This document shows, one piece after another, positions 33,610 through 41,979 of a stretch of DNA of 64,000 bases. A program made the position numbers and the translations under genes. How positions within the stretch are numbered: the stretch's first letter is position 1; every line of letters starts with the position of its first letter. Below the pieces are notes generated by a model, which ran no database searches, was not told the origin of the DNA, and was given only the letters and a program-made list of their open reading frames with translations. Source of the stretch: QHXW01 sp035280425 (GTDB lineage Bacteria > Acidobacteriota > Terriglobia > Bryobacterales > Bryobacteraceae); NCBI GenBank assembly GCA_035280425.1, contig DATEFW010000018.1, positions 186,001 to 250,000 on the forward strand, written 5' to 3'.

Positions 33610-34768
33610 TAATTCGAATGTAGCCTTCGGTGAAGTCACAGGTCCAGAAGCGCGCGCGGCCTTTCGCCGGCCCGCGGATCGAAAACCGGATGCCGCACTC
33701 CTTCGCATCGAGCTTTTGTTTGAGTTCGCTCTCGGAAAACGGCGCCGCAACGCCCGCGCGGCAAACTGTGATGCCCTGCATTGCGATGTCCGCCTTCGCC
33801 GGGTCGAATGCCACGCCCGCATTGCCTGCCGCCGAGAGAATCCGGCCCCAATTCGGATCGCTTCCGGCAATCGCCGTCTTCACCAGCGGCGAATTGGCAA
33901 TGGCGCGCGCAATCCGTTGTGCCGCGTCGTCGTTGGGCGCGCCCGAAACATCGATCGTGACCAGCTTCGCCGCGCCTTCGCCGTCGCGTGCGATCTTCTC
34001 CGCCAGGGTTTCCATGACTCCGCTCACGCCCTTCTCAACCGCCGCGAATTCGTTTGGATCCGGCCGCACACCCGAGCAGCCGTTGGCCAGAAGCACCACC
34101 GTATCATTCGTCGATGTGTCGCCATCAACTGATAACCGGTTGTAGCTCCTCTCCGTCGCGCGCACCAGAATCGGCCGCAGCTTCGCTACCGGAATGTAGG
34201 CGTCGGTGAGGATGAATCCCAAGGTGGTCGCCATCTGCGGATGAATCATGCCGGAGCCTTTGGTCATCCCCGCGATCCGCACCACGCCCCGCCGCAGCTT
34301 AACTTCGGCAAACGCTTCCTTTGGAACCGTGTCCGTGGTCATGATGGCGTGCGCTACTTCGCTGAAACGATGCTCCGCAAGTGAATCGGCCAATACCGGG
34401 ATAGCTCTTTCAATCAGTCTGCCGTCCAGTTCGACGCCGATCACGCCTGTTGAGGCCACCAGCACTTGCGCCACCGGCAGCTTTAGCTGCTTGGCCACCG
34501 TTCGGCAGCTAGCCAGCGCGACGCGGTCCCCGGTGCGTGTGGCGCAATTGGCGTTGCCCGCATTGACCAGAATCGCGCCTGCTTTGCCGTGCGAAATACG
34601 CAGATGCCGCCGGCAAAGTTTCACCGGCGCGGCCTGCACCCGGTTTTGCGTAAACACCGCCGCCGCGGTCGCGGGCACACCCGAAACTATTAACGCGAGG
34701 TCGTCGCGCGCTTCGTTCCTGATCCCGGCATACGTTGAGGCGTAGCGATACCCAAGCGGCAGGTTCAA
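33590..34768 (-). CDS. argJ: Bifunctional ornithine acetyltransferase / N-acetylglutamate synthase
   Basis: 392 residues. The self-cleavage site that gives the alpha and beta chains is present in MIHPQMATTLGFILTDA (the usual MIHPNMATML, with the Thr nucleophile), preceded by the substrate loop GMTKGSGM. SVDGDTSTNDTVVLLANG and the C-terminal SDPNWGRILSAAGNAG are further family blocks. It transfers acetyl from N-acetylornithine to glutamate, closing the cyclic arginine pathway. Four bases overlap with fmt upstream; no other arg genes lie in the window. Confidence 0.95.
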   Translation of the reverse strand: MNLPLGYRYASTYAGIRNEARDDLALIVSGVPATAAAVFTQNRVQAAPVKLCRRHLRISHGKAGAILVNAGNANCATRTGDRVALASCRTVAKQLKLPVAQVLVASTGVIGVELDGRLIERAIPVLADSLAEHRFSEVAHAIMTTDTVPKEAFAEVKLRRGVVRIAGMTKGSGMIHPQMATTLGFILTDAYIPVAKLRPILVRATERSYNRLSVDGDTSTNDTVVLLANGCSGVRPDPNEFAAVEKGVSGVMETLAEKIARDGEGAAKLVTIDVSGAPNDDAAQRIARAIANSPLVKTAIAGSDPNWGRILSAAGNAGVAFDPAKADIAMQGITVCRAGVAAPFSESELKQKLDAKECGIRFSIRGPAKGRARFWTCDFTEGYIRINASYRT

Positions 34769-35703
34769 TTCGGCTGTTCCCCCAAGATTTCGTTATCCTT
34801 CAAACGCTGGCCATTGGCAAACGCTTCGGCCGGCATACGTTTCCGTCCTTCCAGCTGTACCTCGATCAGCTCGAGAACGCCGCCCGCCCTGCACGTGACG
34901 CCGAGGCCTGGAGTGCGCACCAGCCGGCCCGGGGGCAGATCTGTTCGTTCCGGCGCAACTCGGGCCTTCCAGATATGCAGCAGGTGCCCGCGAAAACGCG
35001 TATATGCGCCCGGCCAAGGCACAAGACCTCGCACGCGATTGTGGATTTCTTTGGCCGGCTCCATCCACTGGATTTCGCCGTTTTCCTTCTTGAGCACCGG
35101 TGCATAAGATGCCTGGCCTTCATGCTGCTTTTGCGCCTGGATCTCGTCGCGCGCGAGGCCGTCAAGCGTTTCAACCAGCAGTTCCGCGCCCATCGCGGCC
35201 AGCCGCTCACCCAGCTCGATGGCCGTTTCCTCCGGCCCGATCGTCGTTTCCTGGCTCAGCAGGATATCGCCGGTATCGAGGCCGGCGTCAATCTGCATGG
35301 TGGTCACGCCCGTTCGTGTCTCGCCATTGATGATCGCCCACTGAATCGGGGCCGCGCCGCGGTATTTCGGCAGCAACGAAGCATGCACATTCACGATGCC
35401 GCGCGGGGCGAGGTCGATCACGAATTGTGGAATGATCTGCCCGTAGCCCACCACCACCATGATTTCCGGCTCGAGTTCCGCCAGGTGCCCCTGTGCTTCC
35501 GGATGCCTGATCCGCTGCGGCTGGTACACGGGTATGCCGAGCTGCATTGCGGCCTGCTTAACCGGTGAGGCGGATGACTCCTGGCCGCGCCCTTTCGGCC
35601 GGTCCGGTTGCGAGACTACGGTAAGCACCTCGTGGCCGGCGCGGGCAATCGCTTCGAGCGTAGGTACGGCGAATTGCGGAGTTCCGAGAAACACCAGCCG
35701 CAT
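34765..35703 (-). CDS. fmt: Methionyl-tRNA formyltransferase
   Basis: 312 residues, normal length. N-terminal MRLVFLGTPQFAVPTLEAI, catalytic region VNVHASLLPKYRGAAPIQWA (His and surrounding residues) and the conserved TTMQIDAGLDTGDIL with the catalytic Asp. The C-terminal tRNA-binding domain covers about 205-312. It formylates initiator Met-tRNA in the cytoplasm. It lies between def and argJ: 10 bases after def, 4 overlapping argJ. The def-fmt pairing is a classic arrangement, since deformylase removes the group that Fmt adds. Confidence 0.96.
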   Translation of the reverse strand: MRLVFLGTPQFAVPTLEAIARAGHEVLTVVSQPDRPKGRGQESSASPVKQAAMQLGIPVYQPQRIRHPEAQGHLAELEPEIMVVVGYGQIIPQFVIDLAPRGIVNVHASLLPKYRGAAPIQWAIINGETRTGVTTMQIDAGLDTGDILLSQETTIGPEETAIELGERLAAMGAELLVETLDGLARDEIQAQKQHEGQASYAPVLKKENGEIQWMEPAKEIHNRVRGLVPWPGAYTRFRGHLLHIWKARVAPERTDLPPGRLVRTPGLGVTCRAGGVLELIEVQLEGRKRMPAEAFANGQRLKDNEILGEQPN

Positions 35704-35713
35704 TAGAGGGCCA

Positions 35714-36229
35714 TCACGCCCATTCTCCGGCTTTGACCAGCTTCCGCACCTTGCGCTTGATCAAATCGCGCTTGAGCGCGCTGACGTGTTTAATGTACAG
35801 CTTGCCGTGGAGATGATCGATTTCGTGCTGAAAAGCGCGCGCCAGCAGATCCTCGCCGGTCTTCTCGAACCACTCGCCTTTCACATCCTGTGCGCGCACG
35901 GTGGCGTGCTTGGCCCGCGTTACCTGCTCGCGAAAACCGGGAATGCTCAGGCAACCTTCTTCGCCGGTCTGTTTACCGCCCATGTGCAGGATCTTGGGAT
36001 TGATCAGCACCAGCTTATCTTCCGGCTTCTCCCCGACCGAAAGATCGATCACCGCGATTTTGCGAGCAATGCCGATCTGCGGCGCCGCCAGCCCTACGCC
36101 TTTAGCCGCGTACATGGATTCGAACATGTCGTCGATGAGCTTGTTGAGCTCCGGTGTGTCGAATTCCATTACGGCATCGGCCTCGCGCTCCAGCACCGGG
36201 TCGAACAATTTCACGATGGGATAAACCAT
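35714..36229 (-). CDS. def: Peptide deformylase
   Basis: 171 residues. The three deformylase motifs are intact: GVGLAAPQIG (motif 1), EEGCLSIPG (motif 2, metal Cys) and QHEIDHLHG (motif 3, HExxH-type His-Glu-His). It removes the formyl group from nascent peptides using Fe2+ or a similar metal. The gene begins three bases after aroC ends and is followed by fmt. Confidence 0.97.
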   Translation of the reverse strand: MVYPIVKLFDPVLEREADAVMEFDTPELNKLIDDMFESMYAAKGVGLAAPQIGIARKIAVIDLSVGEKPEDKLVLINPKILHMGGKQTGEEGCLSIPGFREQVTRAKHATVRAQDVKGEWFEKTGEDLLARAFQHEIDHLHGKLYIKHVSALKRDLIKRKVRKLVKAGEWA

Positions 36230-36232
36230 AAT

Positions 36233-37405
36233 TCAGAAGTTTTTTACCTGCTCGATGTACCCTTCGAAATTACGCCGGGTCTCACCGAGAGAATCGCCGC
36301 CGAATTTTTCAAGAAAGGCCTGCGCCAGCACGATCGCCACCATGGCCTCGCCGATCACAGCCGCCGCCGGGACGACGCAGACATCGGAGCGCTCGTATGC
36401 CGCGAGCGCCGGCTCGCGCGTTACTAAGTCCACCGATTCGAGCGGCCGCCGCAGCGTGGAAATCGGCTTCAAAAGGCCGCGCACCAGCACGTCCTGGCCG
36501 TTGGTCATCCCGCCCTCGAGACCGCCGGCCCGGTTTGCGCCGCGCGTGAACTTGCGCTCGCCGCGATCGTAATGGATCGTATCCTGCACCTTTGAGCCGA
36601 AGCTCGCGGCGCCCTCTTCCGCGAAACCGATTTCCACTCCTTTCACCGCCTGCATGGAAACAATCGCCTGCGCCAGGCGCCCGTCCAGCCGGGAATCCCA
36701 GGTGACGTGCGAGCCTAGCCCCGGCGGCACGTTGTGCGCGACGATTTCGAAAACTCCACCCACCGTATCGCCAGTCCGCAATGCTTCATCCACCACGGCC
36801 TTCATTTTTTGCTCAATTTGAGGATCCACGCAGCTCAGCAACACCTCCTGTTTCTGATGCAGGGCGACGATTTCCTCCCATGCCGCCTGGCGCCCCAGCC
36901 GCTCACGACCGACGGCGATCACGTGGCCTCGGACTTCGATCGAAAACTCACCCAACAGCGCTTTCGCCAGCGCTCCTACCGCAACCCGCGCTGCCGTCTC
37001 CCGCGCGCTGGCCCTCTCTAAAACATAACGCGCGTCATGAAAATTATATTTGATGGCTCCCGCCAGATCGGCGTGGCCGGGCCGTGGTCGGGTGAGCGGT
37101 TTTTTCTTATCCTCCGCGCCCTCAGTATCTTCCACAGGCAGGGCTTCGGTCCAATTTTGCCAATCTTTGTTGCGAATGACGATTGCCACCGGCGACCCGA
37201 TGGTCTTCGAATGCCGGACGCCGGCCACCACTTCGGCGCGGTCGGTTTCGATTTTCATTCGCCCTCCGCGGCCGTAACCCTGCTGGCGGCGCCAAAGCTC
37301 GCGGTTGACAGCATCGATCGAAACGGGCACTCCCGCGGGGAGCCCGGCGACGGTGGCGACCAGGCATTCACCGTGGGACTCGCCCGCGGTCTCAAATCGC
37401 AGCAT
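36233..37405 (-). CDS. aroC: Chorismate synthase
   Basis: 390 residues. Signature segments GESHGECLVATVAGLPAGV, QQGYGRGGRMKIETD, TRPRPGHADLAGAIKY, VLERASARETAARVAVGA and FTRGANRAGGLEGGMTNG bind FMN and EPSP. It carries out the last common step of aromatic amino-acid synthesis. First gene of the operon aroC-def-fmt-argJ-hypothetical. Its upstream region holds an 8+8 inverted repeat and faces a divergent small membrane gene. Confidence 0.96.
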   Translation of the reverse strand: MLRFETAGESHGECLVATVAGLPAGVPVSIDAVNRELWRRQQGYGRGGRMKIETDRAEVVAGVRHSKTIGSPVAIVIRNKDWQNWTEALPVEDTEGAEDKKKPLTRPRPGHADLAGAIKYNFHDARYVLERASARETAARVAVGALAKALLGEFSIEVRGHVIAVGRERLGRQAAWEEIVALHQKQEVLLSCVDPQIEQKMKAVVDEALRTGDTVGGVFEIVAHNVPPGLGSHVTWDSRLDGRLAQAIVSMQAVKGVEIGFAEEGAASFGSKVQDTIHYDRGERKFTRGANRAGGLEGGMTNGQDVLVRGLLKPISTLRRPLESVDLVTREPALAAYERSDVCVVPAAAVIGEAMVAIVLAQAFLEKFGGDSLGETRRNFEGYIEQVKNF

Positions 37406-37434
37406 GCAGAAACACTTATGCTAGCAGGTGAGCC

Positions 37435-37488
37435 CTGCAAAGCGCACAGAAACTGAACTTTGCAGCGCAATTTGCGTAGAGTGATAAT
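37435..37488 (+). promoter_or_regulatory. Sigma-70 promoter overlapped by an 8+8 inverted repeat
   Basis: TTGCAG (37460-37465), a 17-base spacer and GATAAT (37483-37488) form a good plus-strand promoter for the small membrane gene at 37512. The -35 is also the right arm of a perfect inverted repeat CTGCAAAG (37435-37442) / CTTTGCAG (37458-37465) with a 15-base centre, in the divergent gap with aroC. It could be an operator or an mRNA hairpin of aroC. Confidence 0.55.
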
Positions 37489-37511
37489 GAACCCGTAAAG
37501 GAGGGTCGCAC

Positions 37512-37703
37512 GTGGTCAAATTTCTGCTGTGGTGCATCCTTTTCGTGCTGTGCTGGCCACTGGCTTTGATGGCGCTGGTGGCGTTTCCATTCATCTGGCT
37601 GATGCTGCTGCCGTTTCGCCTCGTAGGAATCGCAGTGGGTGGCGCGTTGGCGCTGGTGACAGCCATCATTTTCCTGCCGGCGCGAGTGCTGCGCGCAATC
37701 TAA
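37512..37703 (+). CDS. 63-residue membrane miniprotein
   Basis: Start GTG 37512 is supported by an excellent AAGGAGGG six bases upstream and by a sigma-70 promoter. The protein is almost entirely hydrophobic: two helices (FLLWCILFVLCWPLALMALV and LVGIAVGGALALVTAIIFLP) joined by a short FRL turn and ending ARVLRAI. No family recognised. It is similar in style to small inner-membrane accessory proteins. It is divergent from aroC, and the next gene (S9 peptidase) starts 33 bases later, so co-transcription is possible. Confidence 0.7.
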   Translation: MVKFLLWCILFVLCWPLALMALVAFPFIWLMLLPFRLVGIAVGGALALVTAIIFLPARVLRAI

Positions 37704-37736
37704 AGACGCAAGGTTTACGGTAAGCTTCTACTTATC

Positions 37737-39653
37737 GTGAACCGCAAAATCTGCTTTGCTTTCCTTTTGCTCGGCCTGCTGCTGGCCGCGCCCACGATCT
37801 CCGTTCCTCCGAATTTGCATACCGAAGGCGTTCCCGCGATCCCCGCGTCTTTAATGGAACAACTGGACCGCTACAGCGACATCCGCGGCGCGGCGCTGCT
37901 CGACTGGAACCCCGCAAAGCGCGAGATGCTGATCTCGACGCGATTTGGCGACGTGCCGCAAATCCACCAGATCGTGATGCCGGGAGGCGCGCGGACGCAG
38001 TTGACGTTTTTTCGCGACCGCGCCGGAACGGCACACTACCGGCCGGGGACCGGAGACTCGTTCGTCTTTTCGAAAGACACAGGCGGAGCCGAATTTTATC
38101 AGCTTTACCGATTTGACGAAGGCTCGGGCGATATTGCGCTGCTGACCGACGGCAAGTCGCGGAATACTGCGCCGGTCTGGTCGATCGGCGGGCGCTCGCT
38201 CGCGTATGCATCGACGCTGCGCAACGGCCGCGACACCGATATTTACGTGATGAATCCCGGCGATCCGGCGAGCGCGCGGCGCGTGCTCGAGGTCGAGGGC
38301 GGCGGCTGGTTTCCGTCGGCATGGTCGCCGGACGGCGGCAGGCTGGTGGTGGAGGACCGGCGGTCGATTCACGACAGCTCGCTTTATCTCGTCGATGTGG
38401 CGAATGGATCGAAGCAGCTTTTAACTTCCGAACCGGCGTCGTACAGCAACGCCCGCTACACGCCGGACGGCAAGGCGCTCTATCTCACGACCGATCGCGG
38501 CAGCGAATTCGAGCGAGTTGCAAAGCTCGATCTCGGCACGCGCGAGCTTTCCTTCCTGCGGCCGGATGCCAGATGGGATGCGGGAGAGCTCGAAATCTCG
38601 AGCGATGGGCGTTTGCTTGCGTACGTTCTCAACGAAGACGGATTTTCCTCGTTGCACGTGGTGGAAGCGGCGGGGAATCGGGATAGAACGTCGCCGCCGC
38701 TCGCACAAGGCGTGATTTCCGGGCTTAAATGGCGGCACGGCACGCATGAGCTGGGCTTCAGTCTCAGCTCCGCGCGCAGCCCGTCGGATGTTTATTCGAT
38801 CGATGTCGACTCGGGCAAGCTCGACCGGTGGACGCACAGCGAGACCGGCGGCCTGAACGCGGAAAATTTCAGCGAGCCGGAGCTGATTCACTGGAAGTCG
38901 TTCGACGGGCGGACGATTTCGGGATTCCTGTATCTGCCGGCGAAGGGCTTCACGGGTCCGCGGCCGGTGATCGTGAACATTCACGGCGGGCCGGAAGGGC
39001 AGTCACGTCCGGGTTTTCTCGGCCGCAACAATTACTTCATCAGCGAGTTGGGAGTTGCGACAATTTATCCGAATGTGCGCGGATCGAGCGGCTACGGCAA
39101 GACTTTTCTGGCGCTCGATAACGGGCTGAAGCGCGAGGATTCGGTGAAAGATATCGGCGCGCTGCTCGACTGGATCGCGCAAGATCCGCGGTTGGACGCC
39201 ACGCGCATTATGGTGACCGGCGGCAGCTACGGCGGCTATATGACGCTGGCCTCGGCGTTTCATTTCAATGACCGGCTGCGGTGCACGGTGGACGTCGTCG
39301 GAATTTCGAATTTCGTGAGCTTCTTCGAGCGGACGTCGCCTTACAGGCGCGATTTGCGGCGCGTGGAGTATGGCGACGAGCGCGACCCGAAGATTCGCGA
39401 ATTTTTCGAGAAGATCGCGCCGCTCCACCATGCGAGCGAAATCACCAAGCCGATGTTCATCGTGGCGGGGCGCAACGACCCGCGCGTGCCGGCAAATGAG
39501 GGAGAGCAGATGGCTGCGGCGATCCGCAAAAACGGCGCGCCGGTCTGGTATTTGATCGCGGACGATGAAGGCCACGGCTTCGCCAAGAAGAAAAATCAGG
39601 ATTTCCAGTTCGCGGCGACGGTGATGTTTGTCGAGGAATTTTTGCTGAAGTAG
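37737..39653 (+). CDS. Secreted S9 family prolyl-oligopeptidase-like peptidase
   Basis: 638 residues from GTG 37737, with a signal peptide (ICFAFLLLGLLLAAPTISV). Residues about 40-370 are TolB-like beta-propeller repeats (for example FSKDTGGAEFYQLYRFDEG, APVWSIGGRSLAYAS, YTPDGKALYLTTDRGSEF). The C-terminal alpha/beta-hydrolase has the nucleophile in VTGGSYGGYMTLAS, the acid in VAGRNDPRVPANEGEQM and the His in DDEGHGFAKKKN. The protein is likely periplasmic and degrades oligopeptides; substrate preference cannot be read. The ribosome binding site before the GTG is weak. Confidence 0.92.
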   Translation: MNRKICFAFLLLGLLLAAPTISVPPNLHTEGVPAIPASLMEQLDRYSDIRGAALLDWNPAKREMLISTRFGDVPQIHQIVMPGGARTQLTFFRDRAGTAHYRPGTGDSFVFSKDTGGAEFYQLYRFDEGSGDIALLTDGKSRNTAPVWSIGGRSLAYASTLRNGRDTDIYVMNPGDPASARRVLEVEGGGWFPSAWSPDGGRLVVEDRRSIHDSSLYLVDVANGSKQLLTSEPASYSNARYTPDGKALYLTTDRGSEFERVAKLDLGTRELSFLRPDARWDAGELEISSDGRLLAYVLNEDGFSSLHVVEAAGNRDRTSPPLAQGVISGLKWRHGTHELGFSLSSARSPSDVYSIDVDSGKLDRWTHSETGGLNAENFSEPELIHWKSFDGRTISGFLYLPAKGFTGPRPVIVNIHGGPEGQSRPGFLGRNNYFISELGVATIYPNVRGSSGYGKTFLALDNGLKREDSVKDIGALLDWIAQDPRLDATRIMVTGGSYGGYMTLASAFHFNDRLRCTVDVVGISNFVSFFERTSPYRRDLRRVEYGDERDPKIREFFEKIAPLHHASEITKPMFIVAGRNDPRVPANEGEQMAAAIRKNGAPVWYLIADDEGHGFAKKKNQDFQFAATVMFVEEFLLK

Positions 39654-39674
39654 GATGAGCTTTTCGTCGGCTTT

Positions 39675-40073
39675 TCAGGCCTGACCGACCGGTTTTGAGC
39701 GGCTCTCGAAAATCTCGGTTAGCCGCTGCTTGTTTAACCGGCCCGAAGCTACAGAAAGGACCAGTTCGACCAGTTCATCCGGCTCGAATGTGGGCTCCCA
39801 GTCATTCATCAGCAGGAACGTAATGGCGGCGTTTGCGCCCACTCGCTTGTTGCCATCGATGAACGCATGGTTTTGACAAAGATGAAAGAGATAAGCTGCA
39901 GCCATAGCGGGAATGGAACGGTGCAGAAATTCACCGCCGAAGGTCGCTTTTGGGGTCTCAACCGCCGATTCCAGGGCGGCCGCATCGCGAAGTCCCGAAG
40001 AACCTCCATAGCGCTCGATCTGTTGCTCGTGAATCTCCAGGACTTCGTCCAGCGATAGGAACACTGGTTCCAT
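39675..40073 (-). CDS. doc: Doc-family toxin (Fic fold)
   Basis: 132 residues from ATG 40073, seven bases after AGGAA. The Fic/Doc motif is HAFIDGNKRVGANAAITFL, matching the Doc form HxFx(D/N)GNKR; EIHEQQIERYGGSSGLRDA at the N-terminus is the typical Doc start. Doc proteins phosphorylate EF-Tu and stop translation. The longer open frame upstream overlaps the antitoxin and is not used. It lies 17 bases downstream of an AbrB-type antitoxin gene rather than the Phd-type antitoxin of phage P1. Confidence 0.9.
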   Translation of the reverse strand: MEPVFLSLDEVLEIHEQQIERYGGSSGLRDAAALESAVETPKATFGGEFLHRSIPAMAAAYLFHLCQNHAFIDGNKRVGANAAITFLLMNDWEPTFEPDELVELVLSVASGRLNKQRLTEIFESRSKPVGQA

Positions 40074-40090
40074 GAACTGGTTCCTGCGAC

Positions 40091-40318
40091 TTACTCCGCC
40101 AGCTTCTGGAACGCCTTTCGGTATTTCTTGTGCGCCCACTGCTGGGCCGCATCAAACTTCTTTCGCCTGGCCGATGGTTTGGCAGGCGCGACGATCAGTT
40201 GTTTTCCGTCAGTGCGGACATCGAGCGGTGTTTCAGGATCAATATTGAGGAGGTCCAGAATGGGGCGGTCAATCACCAGCGCCAAGCTATTCCCGTGCTT
40301 TGTCAGCTTCTTTACCAT
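40091..40318 (-). CDS. AbrB/MazE-type antitoxin of the Doc pair
   Basis: 75 residues from ATG 40318 (GAGGTG upstream). The N-terminal half is a SpoVT/AbrB swapped-hairpin DNA-binding domain (VKKLTKHGNSLALVIDRPIL, LNIDPETPLDVRTDGKQLIV). The basic C-terminal half (SARRKKFDAAQQWAHKKYRK) is expected to bind and block the toxin. It precedes the toxin, the usual order for autoregulated modules, and two TCACC direct repeats lie in its promoter. Confidence 0.88.
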   Translation of the reverse strand: MVKKLTKHGNSLALVIDRPILDLLNIDPETPLDVRTDGKQLIVAPAKPSARRKKFDAAQQWAHKKYRKAFQKLAE

Positions 40319-40334
40319 AGCACCTCGTACTTCC

Positions 40335-40355
40335 AATGTATCACCATAGGTCACC
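40335..40355 (-). promoter_or_regulatory. Extended -10 promoter and direct repeats upstream of the antitoxin
   Basis: On the minus strand TGATACATT gives an extended -10 (TACATT at 40340-40335), predicting a start near 40329 and a short leader to ATG 40318. GGTGA-CCTAT-GGTGA, two direct repeats with 10-base spacing, lie directly upstream (40341-40355), where the AbrB-type antitoxin could bind and repress. Confidence 0.4.
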
Positions 40356-40473
40356 GGTTGGCTCAGGAAGCTGCGGCGCTGGTGCTGTCCGTTATAATCC
40401 GGACTCACGATGCCTGTTCCGTCCGCACTCACTCGCCTCCGCACGCCATACCTTCGCGCATGAATCCCCAGGA

Positions 40474-41009
40474 TCAACGATGAGTGACTTCGCCCGGACC
40501 TGAAGTAGACGTGATGTTGTTGGCGTGCGCCTCGGAGTCCGCGGGCGCTATCGGGCGCTCACCAAACCAAAGGAGGATGAGTAGAGTCAGACCGAGGGCA
40601 AGGTATGAAGCGGATTGGTAACGCGCATTGAACTGACCAGGATCAGAAGCGCTGAGATGCAACCAAGGCAGGACTCGAGGCCATGGGAACACACCGCCAG
40701 GCCCACCGATCGGCGCAAAGGTTCCATAGATGAACGCATTGCTCCACGCAATTACCCATGCCGTACTCCAAGACCGCGCGGCACAGCCGGTATCCAGGAC
40801 TTTGCCGGACGCTTCTGGCGCACGAGTAGCACGCCCAGCGCGAGTAGCAACCCCCAGCGACCCCAAATTTGCCAACGGCCATTCGGAATCAGAACGACAC
40901 CGAACAGGGAGGCGATGTGAACGATCAGCGAAACGGCGAATATAGCGGATGCCAGCGCCAGCAGACGCCGATTCAGATCTGATCGTGTAGAATAATCCGG
41001 AACTTCCAT
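40474..41009 (-). pseudogene. Frameshifted small membrane protein gene
   Basis: From ATG 41009 (GGAAGG upstream) the frame encodes SDLNRRLLALASAIFAVSLI and a second helix GRWGLLLALGVLLVRQKRPA, then stops at 40752. The adjacent frame continues coding-like sequence between about 40790 and 40474: VIAWSNAFIYGTFAPIGGPG, FPWPRVLPWLHLSASDPGQF and a last helix YLALGLTLLILLWFGE. Joined, they make a four-helix protein of about 175 residues. The shift lies between 40752 and 40800 and may be a real mutation or a sequence error. No family recognised. It is downstream of the MerR gene, the same strand. Confidence 0.55.
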
Positions 41010-41085
41010 TTCGACCTTCCGGTTGCGAACAGTATAAGCCCCATCGGTCTTGTAAGGCTTCGATGATCTTCCTTGATTTATCGAC

Positions 41086-41841
41086 TCACTCGCCTGCGCA
41101 CGCCATGGCTTTGCGCATGAACTCCCAGACCTTGGGATTGCTGAACGGGGCCATCTGCTCGTGAAATTCGGCGGACCAGTTGGCGCGGTCAGCGTAGAGA
41201 TTGCGGAGGCTCGTGGTAATGTCCGGATCGCCGCCGGTAAAGCCTTCGACCAGCTTTTTCCAGCGCGCGGCGAGCGCCTGGGCTTTTTTGCCGGCCGGGT
41301 CTTCGCCGAGCGCGGCTTCGACATCGTGGAAAAGCCCGGTCCATTGTTTGGAGACGCGCTCCTGCAATTCCGGCGACCAGAGCTTCTTGCGTTCCTCGAT
41401 TTTGGCCCAGGCTTCGCCGGTCGAATACTTTTTCATCCAGTCTGTGTTGTTTTGCATTTCGATCACCTCGATGATTTTTTTGAGTACGGCGGCGTCGGCC
41501 CGCTTGCCGGGAGGGATGGCCTTTTCGGCGTCGCGGATGGCTGCGATGGCGCGATCCATGAGACGACGTTTCGATTCGAGCACGCGGCGCTGACAGCGCA
41601 GAGCGTCAGAGATTTCGAGCCCGTCCCGGTCAAGAAGGATCTTGATCTGCTTCAAAGGGATTTCGAGACACTTCAAGGCCACGATCTGCTCCAGCCGCTC
41701 AAGATCCGTGAGGCGGTAGAGCCGGTAGCCTGAATCGGTGCGGCGGGGCCTCAGCAGTCCCAGCCGGTCGTAGTGGTGCAAGGCGCGCACGGTGACGCCG
41801 GCGAGGGAGGCAAACTCCTGTACGCGGTAAAGCCTGGCCAC
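41086..41841 (-). CDS. MerR-family regulator with TipAS-like ligand domain
   Basis: 251 residues from GTG 41841 (AAAGGAA six bases upstream). An upstream ATG at 41862 is rejected because it lies inside the predicted -10. The MerR winged helix covers 1-70 (VQEFASLAGVTVRALHHYDR, RLYRLTDLERLEQIVALKCL), then a coiled coil and a C-terminal TipAS domain (EAWAKIEERKKLWSPELQER; GDPDITTSLRNLYADRANWS), which in TipA binds thiopeptide antibiotics. It probably activates its own gene and perhaps multidrug functions by twisting a 19-bp-spaced promoter. Target genes besides itself are not evident nearby. Confidence 0.93.
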   Translation of the reverse strand: MARLYRVQEFASLAGVTVRALHHYDRLGLLRPRRTDSGYRLYRLTDLERLEQIVALKCLEIPLKQIKILLDRDGLEISDALRCQRRVLESKRRLMDRAIAAIRDAEKAIPPGKRADAAVLKKIIEVIEMQNNTDWMKKYSTGEAWAKIEERKKLWSPELQERVSKQWTGLFHDVEAALGEDPAGKKAQALAARWKKLVEGFTGGDPDITTSLRNLYADRANWSAEFHEQMAPFSNPKVWEFMRKAMACAGE

Positions 41842-41860
41842 GCGGATTCCTTTCTTTTCC

Positions 41861-41891
41861 ATATTCGGGTATTACGTTACGTCAGGGTCAA
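41861..41891 (-). promoter_or_regulatory. MerR-type promoter with 19-bp spacer
   Basis: On the minus strand TTGACC (41891-41886) and GAATAT (41866-41861) are separated by 19 bases, the hallmark of promoters activated by MerR proteins through DNA distortion. The spacer carries an ACGT-A-ACGT core (CTGACGTAACGTAATA), like TipA-type operators. The predicted transcript start near 41855 lies downstream of ATG 41862, which decides the GTG 41841 start. Confidence 0.65.
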
Positions 41892-41979
41892 GAGCCGATT
41901 TTTACAGTGTGTCAGAGCACCAAACCGTGCAACCAGAGGCTGATCGGGTGACGTCCCCTTCCATGACAAGGAGGACAAC

